Shown here piece after piece: positions 21,683 to 34,600 of a stretch of 64,000 bases of DNA. Within the stretch, counting starts at the first letter, position 1. Every line of letters starts with the position of its first letter. The position numbers and the translations under genes were made by a program. Under the pieces are notes generated by a model. The model was not told the DNA's origin and did not search any database. It was given only the letters and a program-made list of their open reading frames with translations. Origin of the DNA: Engraulis encrasicolus (Eukaryota > Chordata > Actinopteri > Clupeiformes > Engraulidae); assembly GCF_034702125.1 (NCBI RefSeq), contig NC_085880.1, positions 18,481,028-18,545,027 on the forward strand. The letters run 5' to 3'.

Positions 21683-22599
21683 CATAGTGCTATGGGAACA
21701 TAGCGGTAGAGAAAACGCTTCTGTGAGTCCATCATGGAAAACACGTCCGTGACCCCAAAACAGATTTTCAGCACAATCTGTGAAACTGCTAGCCTGATAA
21801 ACCAGACTTTAAGAATGGAGATTATTGAATGACTCAGATTACACTGTTGATGCTATCTCAAGGAGAGTTTGGGCCTGGGTTTGGGCATCCCCCGTGGTGC
21901 CACTGGCCCTAGCAAGACAAAAGGACACTTTTGGTGTGGGGTGTTGCAGTATATAATCTCACCTCAGAGATCCATCTGGGAGTCACTTCCTACCTCTGAA
22001 GGGCTCCAAACTCTGTCTTTCTCTCCCTCTCTCTTTCTCTCTCTCTGTCTATCTATCTTCGGTAAACTGTATTTGATTTCACTGTACCCTATGTAACCTA
22101 CAGTGGCCTTGAATTAAATGTAATGTTACCTTGCAGTCGATAATTAAATTGTCATATATAACATTCATTCATTTACATCTCCTCATCTGGATCATGCCAT
22201 TTGCCTTTCCTATGTCTTAAGTTAACACTGCTTCTGTTTCAAAAGTCCGTCGTTGGTTAGGAAGAAAGTGGAGGGAAAAGGTATACTTTTACAAGACTAA
22301 AAGTGAGATTGGATGTTTAATTTAGTTTGGCCCTGATGAACGATACATCCGAAGATTGTTGATGAGAACAACCCGTTGTCTTTCAAACCGTGTCTGTGCC
22401 TATAGGCCAACGCTCTGACTAATCAGCGCGCAACTGACAATTACTACCATCAAAAAACGGGGATCTATGTTTTAAAGGTACACTGTGCAGGAAATGGTCA
22501 AAAAAGGTAGTGCAACTATGCTGCTCATTGAAAACGGGGTTGCCTATTGCCAAATTTGATATTTTCAAGATAGTTAACTAAGTAATAAACTTAATATTT

Positions 22600-23470
22600 T
22601 CATCTGGTGTCATCAGCATAGCAGTGGTAGGAGAACCCACGTGTTTGAATGACACGCCCCAGGGAGGAGGTGTATATTGCAAACAGAAGGGGCCCCAGCA
22701 CTGATCCTTGAGGTATGCCTGTGGAGAGGGTGTAAGTCGTAGACGGTTTCCCTTCCCATGACACACTGAAGGTGCGTCCCGATATGTAGGAGTTGAACCA
22801 TGAGTGGGCAACGCCAGTGATTCCCATGGTCGTGAGTATCCTCAGGAGTATCTTGTGGTTGACTGTGTCAAAGGCTGCAGACAGGTCTAGTAGGATCAGG
22901 ACCGAGGATAGTCCTTCCGTTCTTGCCGTCCTTAGAGCTTCAGTCACTGAGAGTAATGCAGTTTCAGTGTCCACTTCTGAAACCAGATTGTTTGGGTCCA
23001 GTAGTCCGTTCTGGTTTAGGAAGTTAGTAACCTGCTTTGCAACTGCCCTTTCCAGTGTCTTGGATAGGAAGGGAAGCAGTAAGACGGGTCGGTAGTTTTC
23101 TACTTGAGGAGGGTTCAGTGTAGGCTTCTTCAGTAGTGGTGTCACCCTTGCTTATTTGAAGGTGGAGGGGACAGTGCCGGAGGACAGTGAGGAGTTTGTG
23201 ATGGATGTGATCGCTGGGACCACTGTTTGGGCAATGTCTTGAAGGAGGTTCGTGGGCACTGGGTCCAACAGGTAGTTTGACAGCTCTGGAACAGCTGTGA
23301 TGAGTTTGGAAACATCTTTTTCAGAGAGTGAAGTGAATTCATGGAGTGTTGCAGGAGTCTGCATGGTTGCCAGGGGGCTATCTTCTGGGGGGAGGGCGAC
23401 TCACAGAATTGCTTGCTAATATTTGCAGTCTTTTCCGTGAAAAAGGTGGCAAAGTTGTCAGGGTTAAGGT
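22600..23470 (-). pseudogene. LINE reverse transcriptase fragment, tandem unit 1
   Basis: Non-LTR RT of the L2/CR1-like group: ENYRPVLLLPFLSKTLE, LLDLSAAFDTVNH, GIPQGSVLGPLLF and the YADD catalytic box, cut off just after YADD at about 22600. An upstream segment (DPVPTNLLQDI, 23152-23364) is separated by a stop. It has no endonuclease and no 3' end, so it is dead. Confidence 0.85.
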
Positions 23471-23717
23471 CTGTTACTCTAAAAAAAAAAAACCCTGACA
23501 GGTTAGGGATTGTTTTGGTCTGGGCACATCTTGTCCTGCTAGAATGTTTTTGTTTACTACAAGAATTTGGTTGGCTATCAGCAAAGTGGAAAAGGTATTT
23601 CTGAAAAAAAAAGTTTTTTTTTTGTTTGGGCACATTCTTTTGTTTAGTAACAGATAATTGACCAAATGGAAAAGAGGCTATTTCACCAACAGTTTGTCAG
23701 TTTGTCTAACGATAGAC

Positions 23718-24102
23718 TTAAAGGTGCACCGTGTAAGATGGTGGCACAGGGAGGCCAGAGTAGGTAATTTTCTCAGTCATATTGAATACTTACAATTTGA
23801 AGGTGGTATTTGTTAAAATGGTAACATCTGTGATTGGGCAGCATGGATTCTGGAAATGAACTACTAAACATATTACGTTTCGGACTTAACGTCCTTCATC
23901 AAGGTGCAACGGTTGCACCTTGATGAAGGACGTTAAGTCCGAAACGTTGTGCGAATAAATATTTTGGGAGCATTCTACAGAGTTGCGGACCTTTACTTTC
24001 TTTTCAGTTATCCTACGTTTGGTCCAGCACCTGTGCCTACTGATGTGCGCGCATTTTTTGACTTTTTGCATCTACTAAACATATTACACAGTGCACCTTT
24101 AA
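23718..24102. mobile_element. TTAA MITE with Penelope-like insert, tandem unit 2
   Basis: The insert 23877-24071 (195 bp) has 16-bp flanking direct repeats (23861-23876, 24072-24087). It begins with a perfect 35-36-bp-arm palindrome (about 23875-23947), formed by two opposed copies of the hammerhead-like motif. Confidence 0.85.
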
Positions 24103-25011
24103 CATAGTGCTATGGGAACATAGCGGTAGAGAAAACGCTTCTGTGAGTCCATCATGGAAAACACGTCCGTGACCCCAAAACAGATTTTCAGCACAATCTG
24201 TGAAACTGCTAGCCTGATAAACCAGACTTTAAGAATGGAGATTATTGAATGACTCAGATTACACTGTTGATGCTATCTCAAGGAGAGTTTGGGCCTGGGT
24301 TTGGGCATCCCCCGTGGTGCCACTGGCCCTAGCAAGACAAAAGGACACTTTTGGTGTGGGGTGTTGCAGTATATAATCTCACCTCAGAGATCCATCTGGG
24401 AGTCACTTCCTACCTCTGAAGGGCTCCAAACTCTGTCTTTCTCTCCCTCTCTCTTTCTGTCTATCTATCTTCGGTAAACTGTATTTGATTTCACTGTACC
24501 CTATGTAACCTACAGTGGCCTTGAATTAAATGTAATGTTACCTTGCAGTCGATAATTAAATTGTCATATATAACATTCATTCATTTACATCTCCTCATCT
24601 GGATCATGCCATTTGCCTTTCCTGTGTCTTAAGTTAACACTGCTTCTGTTTCAAAAGTCCGTCGTTGGTTAGGAAGAAAGTGGAGGGAAAAGGTATACTT
24701 TTACAAGACTAAAAGTGAGATTGGATGTTTAATTTAGTTTGGCCCTGATGAACGATACATCCGAAGATTGTTGATGAGAACAACCCGTTGTCTTTCAAAC
24801 CGTGTCTGTGCCTATAGGCCAACGCTCTGACTAATCAGCGCGCAACTGACAATTACTACCATCAAAAAACGGGGATCCATGTTTTAAAGGTACACTGTGC
24901 AGGAAATGGTCAAAAAAGGTAGTGCAACTATGCTGCTCATTGAAAACGGGGTTGCCTATTGCCAAATTTGATATTTTCAAGATAGTTAACTAAGTAATAA
25001 ACTTAATATTT

Positions 25012-25880
25012 TCATCTGGTGTCATCAGCATAGCAGTGGTAGGAGAACCCACGTGTTTGAATGACACGCCCCAGGGAGGAGGTGTATATTGCAAACAGAA
25101 GGGGCCCCAGCACTGATCCTTGAGGTATGCCTGTGGAGAGGGTGTAAGTCGTAGACGGTTTCCCTTCCCATGACACACTGAAGGTGCGTCCCGATATGTA
25201 GGAGTTGAACCATGAGTGGGCAACGCCAGTGATTCCCATGGTCGTGAGTATCCTCAGGAGTATCTTGTGGTTGACTGTGTCAAAGGCTGCAGACAGGTCT
25301 AGTAGGATCAGGACCGAGGATAGTCCTTCCGTTCTTGCCGTCCTTAGAGCTTCAGTCACTGAGAGTAATGCAGTTTCAGTGTCCACTTCTGAAACCAGAT
25401 TGTTTGGGTCCAGTAGTCCGTTCTGGTTTAGGAAGTTAGTAACCTGCTTTGCAACTGCCCTTTCCAGTGTCTTGGATAGGAAGGGAAGCAGTAAGACGGG
25501 TCGGTAGTTTTCTACTTGAGGAGGGTTCAGTGTAGGCTTCTTCAGTAGTGGTGTCACCCTTGCTTATTTGAAGGTGGAGGGGACAGTGCCGGAGGACAGT
25601 GAGGAGTTTGTGATGGATGTGATCGCTGGGACCACTGTTTGGGCAATGTCTTGAAGGAGGTTCGTGGGCACTGGGTCCAACAGGTAGTTTGACAGCTCTG
25701 GAACAGCTGTGATGAGTTTGGAAACATCTTTTTCAGAGAGTGAAGTGAATTCATGGAGTGTTGCAGGAGTCTGCATGGTTGCCAGGGGGCTATCTTCTGG
25801 GGGGAGGGCGACTCACAGAATTGCTTGCTAATATTTGCAGTCTTTTCCGTGAAAAAGGTGGCAAAGTTGTCAGGGTTAAG
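25012..25880 (-). pseudogene. LINE reverse transcriptase fragment, tandem unit 2
   Basis: Same 181-codon RT segment as unit 1, with an identical translation (25557 to 25012), and the same upstream stop at about 25560. Confidence 0.85.
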
Positions 25881-26130
25881 GTCTGTTACTCTAAAAAAAA
25901 AAAACCCTGACAGGTTAGGGATTGTTTTGGTCTGGGCACATCTTGTCCTGCTAGAATGTTTTTGTTTACTACAAGAATTTGGTTGGCTATCAGCAAAGTG
26001 GAAAAGGTATTTCTGAAAAAAAAAAGTTTTTTTTTTGTTTGGGCACATTCTTTTGTTTAGTAACAGATAATTGACCAAATGGAAAAGAGGCTATTTCACC
26101 AACAGTTTGTCAGTTTGTCTAACGATAGAC

Positions 26131-26515
26131 TTAAAGGTGCACCGTGTAAGATGGTGGCACAGGGAGGCCAGAGTAGGTAATTTTCTCAGTCATATTGAAT
26201 ACTTACAATTTGAAGGTGGTATTTGTTAAAATGGTAACATCTGTGATTGGGCAGCATGGATTCTGGAAATGAACTACTAAACATATTACGTTTCGGACTT
26301 AACGTCCTTCATCAAGGTGCAACGGTTGCACCTTGATGAAGGACGTTAAGTCCGAAACGTTGTGCGAATAAATATTTTGGGAGCATTCTACAGAGTTGCG
26401 GACCTTTACTTTCTTTTCAGTTATCCTACGTTTGGTCCAGCACCTGTGCCTACTGATGTGCGCGCATTTTTTGACTTTTTGCATCTACTAAACATATTAC
26501 ACAGTGCACCTTTAA
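26131..26515. mobile_element. TTAA MITE with Penelope-like insert, tandem unit 3
   Basis: Insert 26290-26484 (195 bp) with the full palindrome, as in unit 2; flanking repeats 26274-26289 and 26485-26500. Confidence 0.85.
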
Positions 26516-27432
26516 CATAGTGCTATGGGAACATAGCGGTAGAGAAAACGCTTCTGTGAGTCCATCATGGAAAACACGTCCGTGACCCCAAAACAGATTT
26601 TCAGCACAATCTGTGAAACTGCTAGCCTGATAAACCAGACTTTAAGAATGGAGATTATTGAATGACTCAGATTACACTGTTGATGCTATCTCAAGGAGAG
26701 TTTGGGCCTGGGTTTGGGCATCCCCCGTGGTGCCACTGGCCCTAGCAAGACAAAAGGACACTTTTGGTGTGGGGTGTTGCAGTATATAATCTCACCTCAG
26801 AGATCCATCTGGGAGTCACTTCCTACCTCTGAAGGGCTCCAAACTCTGTCTTTCTCTCCCTCTCTCTTTCTCTCTCTCTGTCTATCTATCTTCGGTAAAC
26901 TGTATTTGATTTCACTGTACCCTATGTAACCTACAGTGGCCTTGAATTAAATGTAATGTTACCTTGCAGTCGATAATTAAATTGTCATATATAGCATTCA
27001 ATCATTTGCATCTCCTCATCTGTAGCATGCCATTTGCCTTTCCTGTGTCTTAAGTTAACACTGCTTCTGTTTCAAAAGTCCGTCGTTGGTTAGGAAGAAA
27101 GTGGAGGGAAAAGGTATACTTTTACAAGACTAAAAGTGAGATTGGATGTTTAATTTAGTTTGGCCCTGATGAACGATACATCCGAAGATTGTTGATGAGA
27201 ACAACCCGTTGTCTTTCAAACCGTGTCTGTGCCTATAGGCCAACGCTCTGACTAATCAGCGCGCAACTGACAATTACTACCATCAAAAAACGGGGATCCA
27301 TGTTTTAAAGGTACACTGTGCAGGAAATGGTCAAAAAAGGTAGTGCAACTATGCTGCTCATTGAAAACGGGGTTGCCTATTGCCAAATTTGATATTTTCA
27401 AGATAGTTAACTAAGTAATAAACTTAATATTT

Positions 27433-28575
27433 TCATCTGGTGTCATCAGCATAGCAGTGGTAGGAGAACCCACGTGTTTGAATGACACGCCCCAGGGAGG
27501 AGGTGTATATTGCAAACAGAAGGGGCCCCAGCACTGATCCTTGAGGTATGCCTGTGGAGAGGGTGTAAGTCGTAGACGGTTTCCCTTCCCATGACACACT
27601 GAAGGTGCGTCCCGATATGTAGGAGTTGAACCATGAGTGGGCAACGCCAGTGATTCCCATGGTCGTGAGTATCCTCAGGAGTATCTTGTGGTTGACTGTG
27701 TCAAAGGCTGCAGACAGGTCTAGTAGGATCAGGACCGAGGATAGTCCTTCCGTTCTTGCCGTCCTTAGAGCTTCAGTCACTGAGAGTAATGCAGTTTCAG
27801 TGTCCACTTCTGAAACCAGATTGTTTGGGTCCAGTAGTCCGTTCTGGTTTAGGAAGTTAGTAACCTGCTTTGCAACTGCCCTTTCCAGTGTCTTGGATAG
27901 GAAGGGAAGCAGTAAGACGGGTCGGTAGTTTTCTACTTGAGGAGGGTTCAGTGTAGGCTTCTTCAGTAGTGGTGTCACCCTTGCTTATTTGAAGGTGGAG
28001 GGGACAGTGCCGGAGGACAGCGAGGAGTTTGTGATGGATGTGATCGCTGGGACCACTGTTTGGGCAATGTCTTGAAGGAGGTTCGTGGGCACTGGGTCCA
28101 ACAGGTAGTTTGACAGCTCTGGAACAGCTGTGATGAGTTTGGAAACATCTTTTTCAGAGAGTGAAGTGAATTCATGGAGTGTTGCAGGAGTCTGCATGGT
28201 TGCCAAGGGGCTATCTTCTGGGGGGAGGGCGACTCACAGAATTGCTTGCTAATATTTGCAGTCTTTTCCGTGAAAAAGGTGGCAAAGTTGTCAGGGTTAA
28301 GGTCTGTGGCCGCCAGAGGGGGGGAAGGTTGAGCAGTGACTTGAATGTAGAGAACAACTTAGGTGGGTGTGTAGTGTTGCTGATGTTGTCGTTGTAGTAG
28401 GTAGTCTTGGCAGCTGTTACAGAGGCGGAGAAGGAGGCTAGTAGAGATCTAAGTTTTTCAAGGTCAGATGGGTTGCGGGATTGGCGCCATTTCCTTTTCG
28501 CTGCTCTGAGGGTAGTACGTACAGCTCGGATGGTCACAGCCATGCTTGCGGTTGTGAAGGTCTTGCAGGTTTAGT
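27433..28575 (-). pseudogene. LINE fragment, tandem unit 3 plus its upstream continuation
   Basis: RT frame 27978-27433 is as in the other units. Beyond the array edge (28307), a minus-strand frame continues to about 28543 with basic pre-RT sequence (TLRAAKRKWRQSRNPSDLEKL), typical of L2-like elements. It is absent from units 1 and 2, so this is the parental copy. Confidence 0.8.
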
Positions 28576-28649
28576 CACTAGTGGACTAGAAGAGAACAGT
28601 GGAGTTGCTTCTTTTTGTAATACAGTTCCTTTGCCCCCCAGATTTAGCC

Positions 28650-31600
28650 ATGAACACTTTCACCTGCGCAGACTTCAACTTCACCATCTTGGAGGAGGGA
28701 GGAAGTGCCAAAGATGCTGTGGAGCAGATCATAAGTAAACTATCAATGTCTGTAAGTATGCACACTAGACACATCATTTTATGTTATTTTGTTTTATGTA
28801 TAGCCACGGTCACGGTGTTTATGCACAAGCATAGATTATTTATATTCATTTATTTACAAGTATAGACACAGCTTATGGGTTATTATGTTATTTCATTTGC
28901 TTACAAGCATAGACACAGTTATTTAATCTATTTATTAGTGGACGGAATACCTTGTGAGATGGCACCTTGTGAGATGGCACCTTGTGAGATGGCACCTTGT
29001 GAGATCACCTTTTCAGGAGGGTCTCCTCCTGTATACAGTAGTAGGCCTACCGTACTGTAAATATTTATATAGGCCTACGGGAACTTGTGGATATACCTGG
29101 AATCGTAGTCCTACTGTAAATATGGATATACCGGGTTGCGCAATGTAAATATTCATATCCTGCATATCTATGCGCACAAGCACTCTGTTGGTTTCTCAAA
29201 CATTGCTGTGTCAAAGTAATTAAATGATCTATTCATTTATTCATGGCATTTATTATGACACCCATGTGTACACTGTAAAAACTACAACTTGACATTGTTC
29301 TACTTACTGGAATTTTTGAGCCCCTCAACCGTGAAATTGGCAATGCCAACTTCTACTTTCTAAAGCTGAGTTATTTCAACTCACTTTTGTATGTTTTTGT
29401 ATGAGATGTTGAGTTGATATGGTATACAAATTGTAGTCGATGCCTAGAATGGATAGTCAAGTAATGAAATGGTATAAAGTGTAGTGGATGCCTATGGATA
29501 AGGTCAAGTAATCTACAGTAAGAAATAAAAGTTGACTTCAACTCAAGTTTTCAAGGCAACTTTCTGCACAACATTTCAACTTTCAACTTTCCCCTGTGAC
29601 AGGCTGCAATGTCATTATGAAGCTGTGTTAAAACAGGCCAGGCAAAGGTAAAATGTGGTAAAACAGGTAATGATCATACTGTATGGTTTGATCTGCTATA
29701 TTCTCTGCATCCATGAAACAATTCAGGACATCTTCATGAAACCGTTCACAACTTCTCCAAGACCAAGACCTGCTTCCATTCTATCATTCAATCAATCAGT
29801 CAGTCCCATTTGAACCAATCACTACCTGCTCACCTGAGTACTAAGGGCTGTCATGATTAAATTACTGCCTGCAGCTGCAGGGGCGGTTCTACCATTGGGC
29901 AAGGTCGGGCAACTGCCCGGGGCCCCGAGCTTTCAGGGGCCCCGTCGTCCCCCATACCAACTCCACGTGGTACGAATAATCAGGCACTCGGGGCCCTACA
30001 TCTCAGCACGGGGCCCCCTAGCTCAAAGCAGCGGTTCCTGCGCGATTTATCACACTTTATGCAAGAAGGTTCTCACGCGACTTATAGAACATATTTCAAA
30101 GCAAACGCATCTTATATATATAACCAGTGGCACACTTCAGCATGACGGTGGGACTTACATTTTAACTCAACATTATGCCACAAGAAAATTAATAGTAGGC
30201 TACTTTTAGCAACTGTAGGTCACATGGGTGGTAGAATTATACAAATAAATGTTTCAAATAGAAATGAAGACCATAAAAGAACGATATTTATGTGGATTTT
30301 CTTTGAATTATTTTTGTATTGCGGCCTTGAATTGTGGGATACATTATACCGGTAGTAGCCTAAGAGCGCCAGTTGCATCGGCAACATTCTACCGTTATTT
30401 CGAATGTCAGCCTGCCCCAGAGAGCTGATTCGGCACTGAGGCGTGGGAGCTTGTCCTTTCTTGATAATAAGCCACATTAAGTCATGGTTATTAGTGAAAA
30501 CTCAGTCGTTTGCCTATGTTGTAACATGCCTTCTTGACCTTGTTTATGGAAGTAGGCAGAACATGATTTGTGCATCTTGATAAAAAGTCCGTGTTACAAA
30601 TTGCCCTGCGTTACTTTGTGCTCCGCGCTCCTCTACTTCAAAGACAGGATTGTAAAATGACCACTTCAATCGCCAGTGCTAGCATGACCATAATGGATAT
30701 TCAGAAGATATGTTGTACAGAAGCTACAAAGAAGGCACGGTAGGGGTTTATTCCTTTCAATCATTATGTCCGCCGCAGCAAAATTTTGATACCGTATCAT
30801 GTCATACTTCACGCATTGTTGTCATTCGGTGTAACTAGTCAAAAGTTGATAGCTCTAATGTCGGCTCCGTGTCGGTTTGCTGCATTTATTTCTGGTTAGC
30901 ATGACGGAAGTTTGTCTAGCTGTTATATCACGTCACGAAGCAAGCTGGGTCACTTCAGAGTTGTGAGTGATATAGTTATTAGTTAGAACTAGAGAGGGAC
31001 TTGTTAACTATTCAACAGATGTGTGCACGCGCAGTTGGCGCAAGGTGCCTGTTGTTTCTCGTTTGTTGCCTAATTTCGGTTTCTGAAACACAATAGTTTC
31101 TACTTCAGTCACCGTTTCCTCTGTATCGGGTGTTCACTGGCTCAAGAGTGCAGTGTGCGTTATGGTGCACGGTGGTGTGTCGACTCCTGAATGTGTTTTC
31201 ATCGGTGTGTTGTGCTGTGAGCTATGTTTTCGTTCAAGAGGCGCATCACCATTTGTTTCTCAAGTTTTCTTTTGTAATCAACCCTCTACCGCAAATTGTC
31301 TCATTCTATCTTCTTTGGCCATTTATGGAACGAGTGTGGGTCTGTCCTGGCTATTTCTCACGTGTTGCAGGCTGAATGCTCACATCAACAGCATAACTAA
31401 ATCATTTGTCACCTTAGGTAGAAATGAATCTCTGCTTTTATTACCTGCAGAGTTGGCTATTGTAATAGCCTACCCTTACAGGCATTCCCCAAAAGTCACT
31501 CAGGCATGTGAAACTTATCCACATGTTGCTGCTAGAATTCTAAATAGCAAAAGAGATCACAACACTCCAGTATTTGGTCATTTCACTGGCTACCGGTGAG

Positions 31601-34600
31601 GGTTTTTTGTTTTGTTTTGAGAATCGAGTTTAAAGCAGTCCTGATAGTCTTTAAGTCACTAAATGCCTTGGGCTCTAAATATAGGATATTGTGGATGTGC
31701 TAGAGTAATATCATCCTTAGATGCCTTAGGTCTTCTCTGGTAGTGTCTAGGGTCAAATCCAGAGAGGGTGAAATGGCATAGTCAGACATTGGGTGCATCC
31801 CAATATGTGACCTTGCCTCCTCCACTTGCCTCCTCCACTTGCTTCTCGTCATGATGACATCACTGACAACAGCATTATATTTCAATATCTTGCAAAGGCT
31901 CAATTGTAAAGTCTTTTTCTCATTTGCAATTGGGATGGTGAATGAAAAACAGTCCCTCAAAAGTTGTTGTGGCGATGCTGACAGCTGGGAAACTTTATCG
32001 TTTTCTCCATGGAGGAGTGGCCAGGAGGCGGGACGAGGAGACAAGCACAAGTGAAGGAGGCAAGGTCACATATTGGGATGCACCCATTATGCTGTCTGCT
32101 GGGGCCAGCTAGATGTCAAAATAAGACCTGCCCCAACAGTATGATTTCAAAAGAAATTAAAAACAGCTTTGTTTTCATCTGCCTTTGGTGATAGTTATCT
32201 ACTATCTAGCAATATATTTTTCTCTCTTCTCTTTCTTTAGCCTACTCTTTAGCACACTGAATGACAGTTGTGTATGATAATGTGCTATATAAATATTGAT
32301 TGAATATGGGGCCCACCTAGATAATCTTGCTTATGGGTTCAGTTGTTACGCCACTGCCTGCATACATTATCGATTATTAATTAATTATTTAAAGGGGGCC
32401 TCAAAATTGTTTCTTGCCCAGGGCCTCAGATTTCCTAAAACCGCCCCTGTGCAGCTGCCACATGCGTGATCACTCTTGTCACATGCTTCATTTGCACCAG
32501 TATTTAAACCAGGACTCTCATTCTGTTCTTGTATATCTTTGCTTACAAAAGCTGTCTTGCTTTTGAAAGCATTGGCTGGCTGACCGGCTGGCTGCTAGGC
32601 CTGCTGGCTGCTAGGCCTGCTGGTTGTTAGCAATGCTTGTATGGTTTGGTTGCCCCCATAGTGGTAGACAATTGCATTGCTGTCCCATTCACTTGGCGAC
32701 CCATGATAATGTAAATATGAAATGGATAACCTCAAGCACTTAGTTGATATAACCTTATAAGATTAGTTGAATAGATGCTCTAACTTAATTCAGGTAGTGT
32801 GACGGTCTGTCTTCTTCCCCTCCCCCGCTCACCTGCGCTGAGCTCGGAGCTCGTCCCAATTAAGCGCAGCTGAGCGCAATTGCAATCAGTGTGGCATTCT
32901 AGTTTCCTCTTGTTTCTTAAACTCCCCTCACTCACTCCAAAATGAGAGCAGTAACACGCACACACGCACACAACACACCTAATATTCGTGAGCCCGAGTA
33001 TCCAGCCTGGAATCTAACACAATTACGTTTGACACTATTGCTACGGACCCTTCGTGATATCCGAAAGAACTGCCGTAAGCGTGCCGACATTGTCTTTGCC
33101 TAAGAAGAATGGAATACATCGTCTAAAAGGACCTGGGTGGTTCCCTCTTCAATAAGAAGACTCGTGAGTAAATGAACTGGCTGGATATTGCCACTAACTT
33201 CGCTGGCTGCTCTCTCCGTCTTGCCCTTCACCCCCAAACAATACGCACCTTGACAAGTTAAAACGCAACTCCACCACAAGCCCGGAAACGCACACAATTC
33301 CACACACACACATTACAACACTACACTACACTACACATCTTCTCTATCTTCTTCCTCTCCTTTTTTTTAGAGAGTTGATAACGAAATACTTATTTTTTCA
33401 TTGGAGTACACTGCCCTTTGGATTTACTACCTTTTTTGTTGGATCTACTTTTGTGTTGGATTAATGAACATTTAATGAAGATTTGAAAGTTAAGGAACTG
33501 CCTCGTCTCATGCTTTCCACTGACTGATTCACTGATATTTTTGCTGACGGTGTTTTGGGATTTAATATTTTTTTAAAGATTGCAGTTCCCCCAATCACCA
33601 CACCGTTACAGAATGGCGCCCAACGTGGGGCCGGAGATTGTTTTGTTTTATCTCTGAGCCCTTGATCTTCAACTGATCACTTATTTGTTTGAGAGTGGCT
33701 GCTTCGCTGTTTTTGCCTATGGAGTGACATTTGTGCCACCGTTTTTGAATTACTGAGTATGGAGTGACATTGGTGTCAAAAACATCTGAACATTTAAGTT
33801 TTGCATTTTGGATATTTTTTGAATTACTTGCTGTGCTGGACTTTGAATTAACTTTGCTGTGCTGGACATTGAAGCTCTGCTTGCCCTGCTGATCAGCCGC
33901 CGCGCTGAGCTTGCTTGAACTTTTTTGCTGTGCTGTTTTGGGACTTTGAAAAAAAAAAAAAAAAAACACACACACACAGTAACACAAGCACCACACACAC
34001 CCTTTGCAATTTTCACTTAATTCATTACATTGATTCTTATACCTGTAACCTGATCATTCGCTGTGCATTCGTTGCTGCCCCCTGCTGTGTCTTTTTGATA
34101 TTGCTCTTGCATGTTGATAGCTGATATTTAGCACATGAATCGATTGATATCTTTCATCATGTCTTCTCCTCCTCTTCCTACTGATTCACCCCCCAACATC
34201 TTACTCAACCCTCCTAACATAAATACACCTGTCCCTTCTTCAAACATAACTAATGTTCAGGTCTCCTCTGCACCCATACCACTTCAAAATCTACATACAC
34301 CTGCCCCTTCTGCTCGCATACCTACTTCTAACACACATACTCATGACCCTGCTGCAGACAGGCCACTACATCCCATCTCCCTACTTGATCAGACAGTGGC
34401 TGAAATGTCTAATCCACTTTTAATCACCTGTGCCTCCTCCATTGCCCCTGTAACACATAGCAGTTCTCCTGTGTACACCAGTGCTCAAGATGGAGTAGTA
34501 ACTCATTCCACTTTTTTCACTTGACCTCTCTGCCACAACCCCAGTGTCTGAGGATAGTTCTCCTTTGCAACTCCCAGGAGCACTTCCGACTCCAGGACGT

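Larger units (their letters stand above)
21098..28307. repeat. Three-copy tandem array of a ~2.4 kb unit
   Basis: Unit starts near 21098, 23476 and 25888; periods measured at a shared landmark are 2378, 2412 and 2421 bp. Each unit runs from duplicated intron sequence, through a TTAA MITE holding a Penelope-like insert, through unique DNA with a TATATAA, to a minus-strand LINE fragment. The internal junction is GGTCTGT fused to TACTCT-A12. After the third unit the LINE continues into 28308-28575, showing the original right edge. Units differ by very few substitutions; the 181-codon LINE frame translates identically in all three. Confidence 0.92.
29878..32449. mobile_element. Non-autonomous hAT element (2572 bp)
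   Basis: Ends CAGGGGCGGTTCTACCATT and CCTAAAACCGCCCCTG, with an exact 8-bp duplication TGCAGCTG (29870-29877 and 32450-32457). No transposase frame. It contains a decayed LINE piece (31430-31700) and a complete small MITE (31791-32085). Confidence 0.88.

Noticed and set aside
28951..29005. Short repeats resembling a CRISPR array
   Set aside because: They are contiguous 15-bp tandem units without spacers, in a vertebrate intron.
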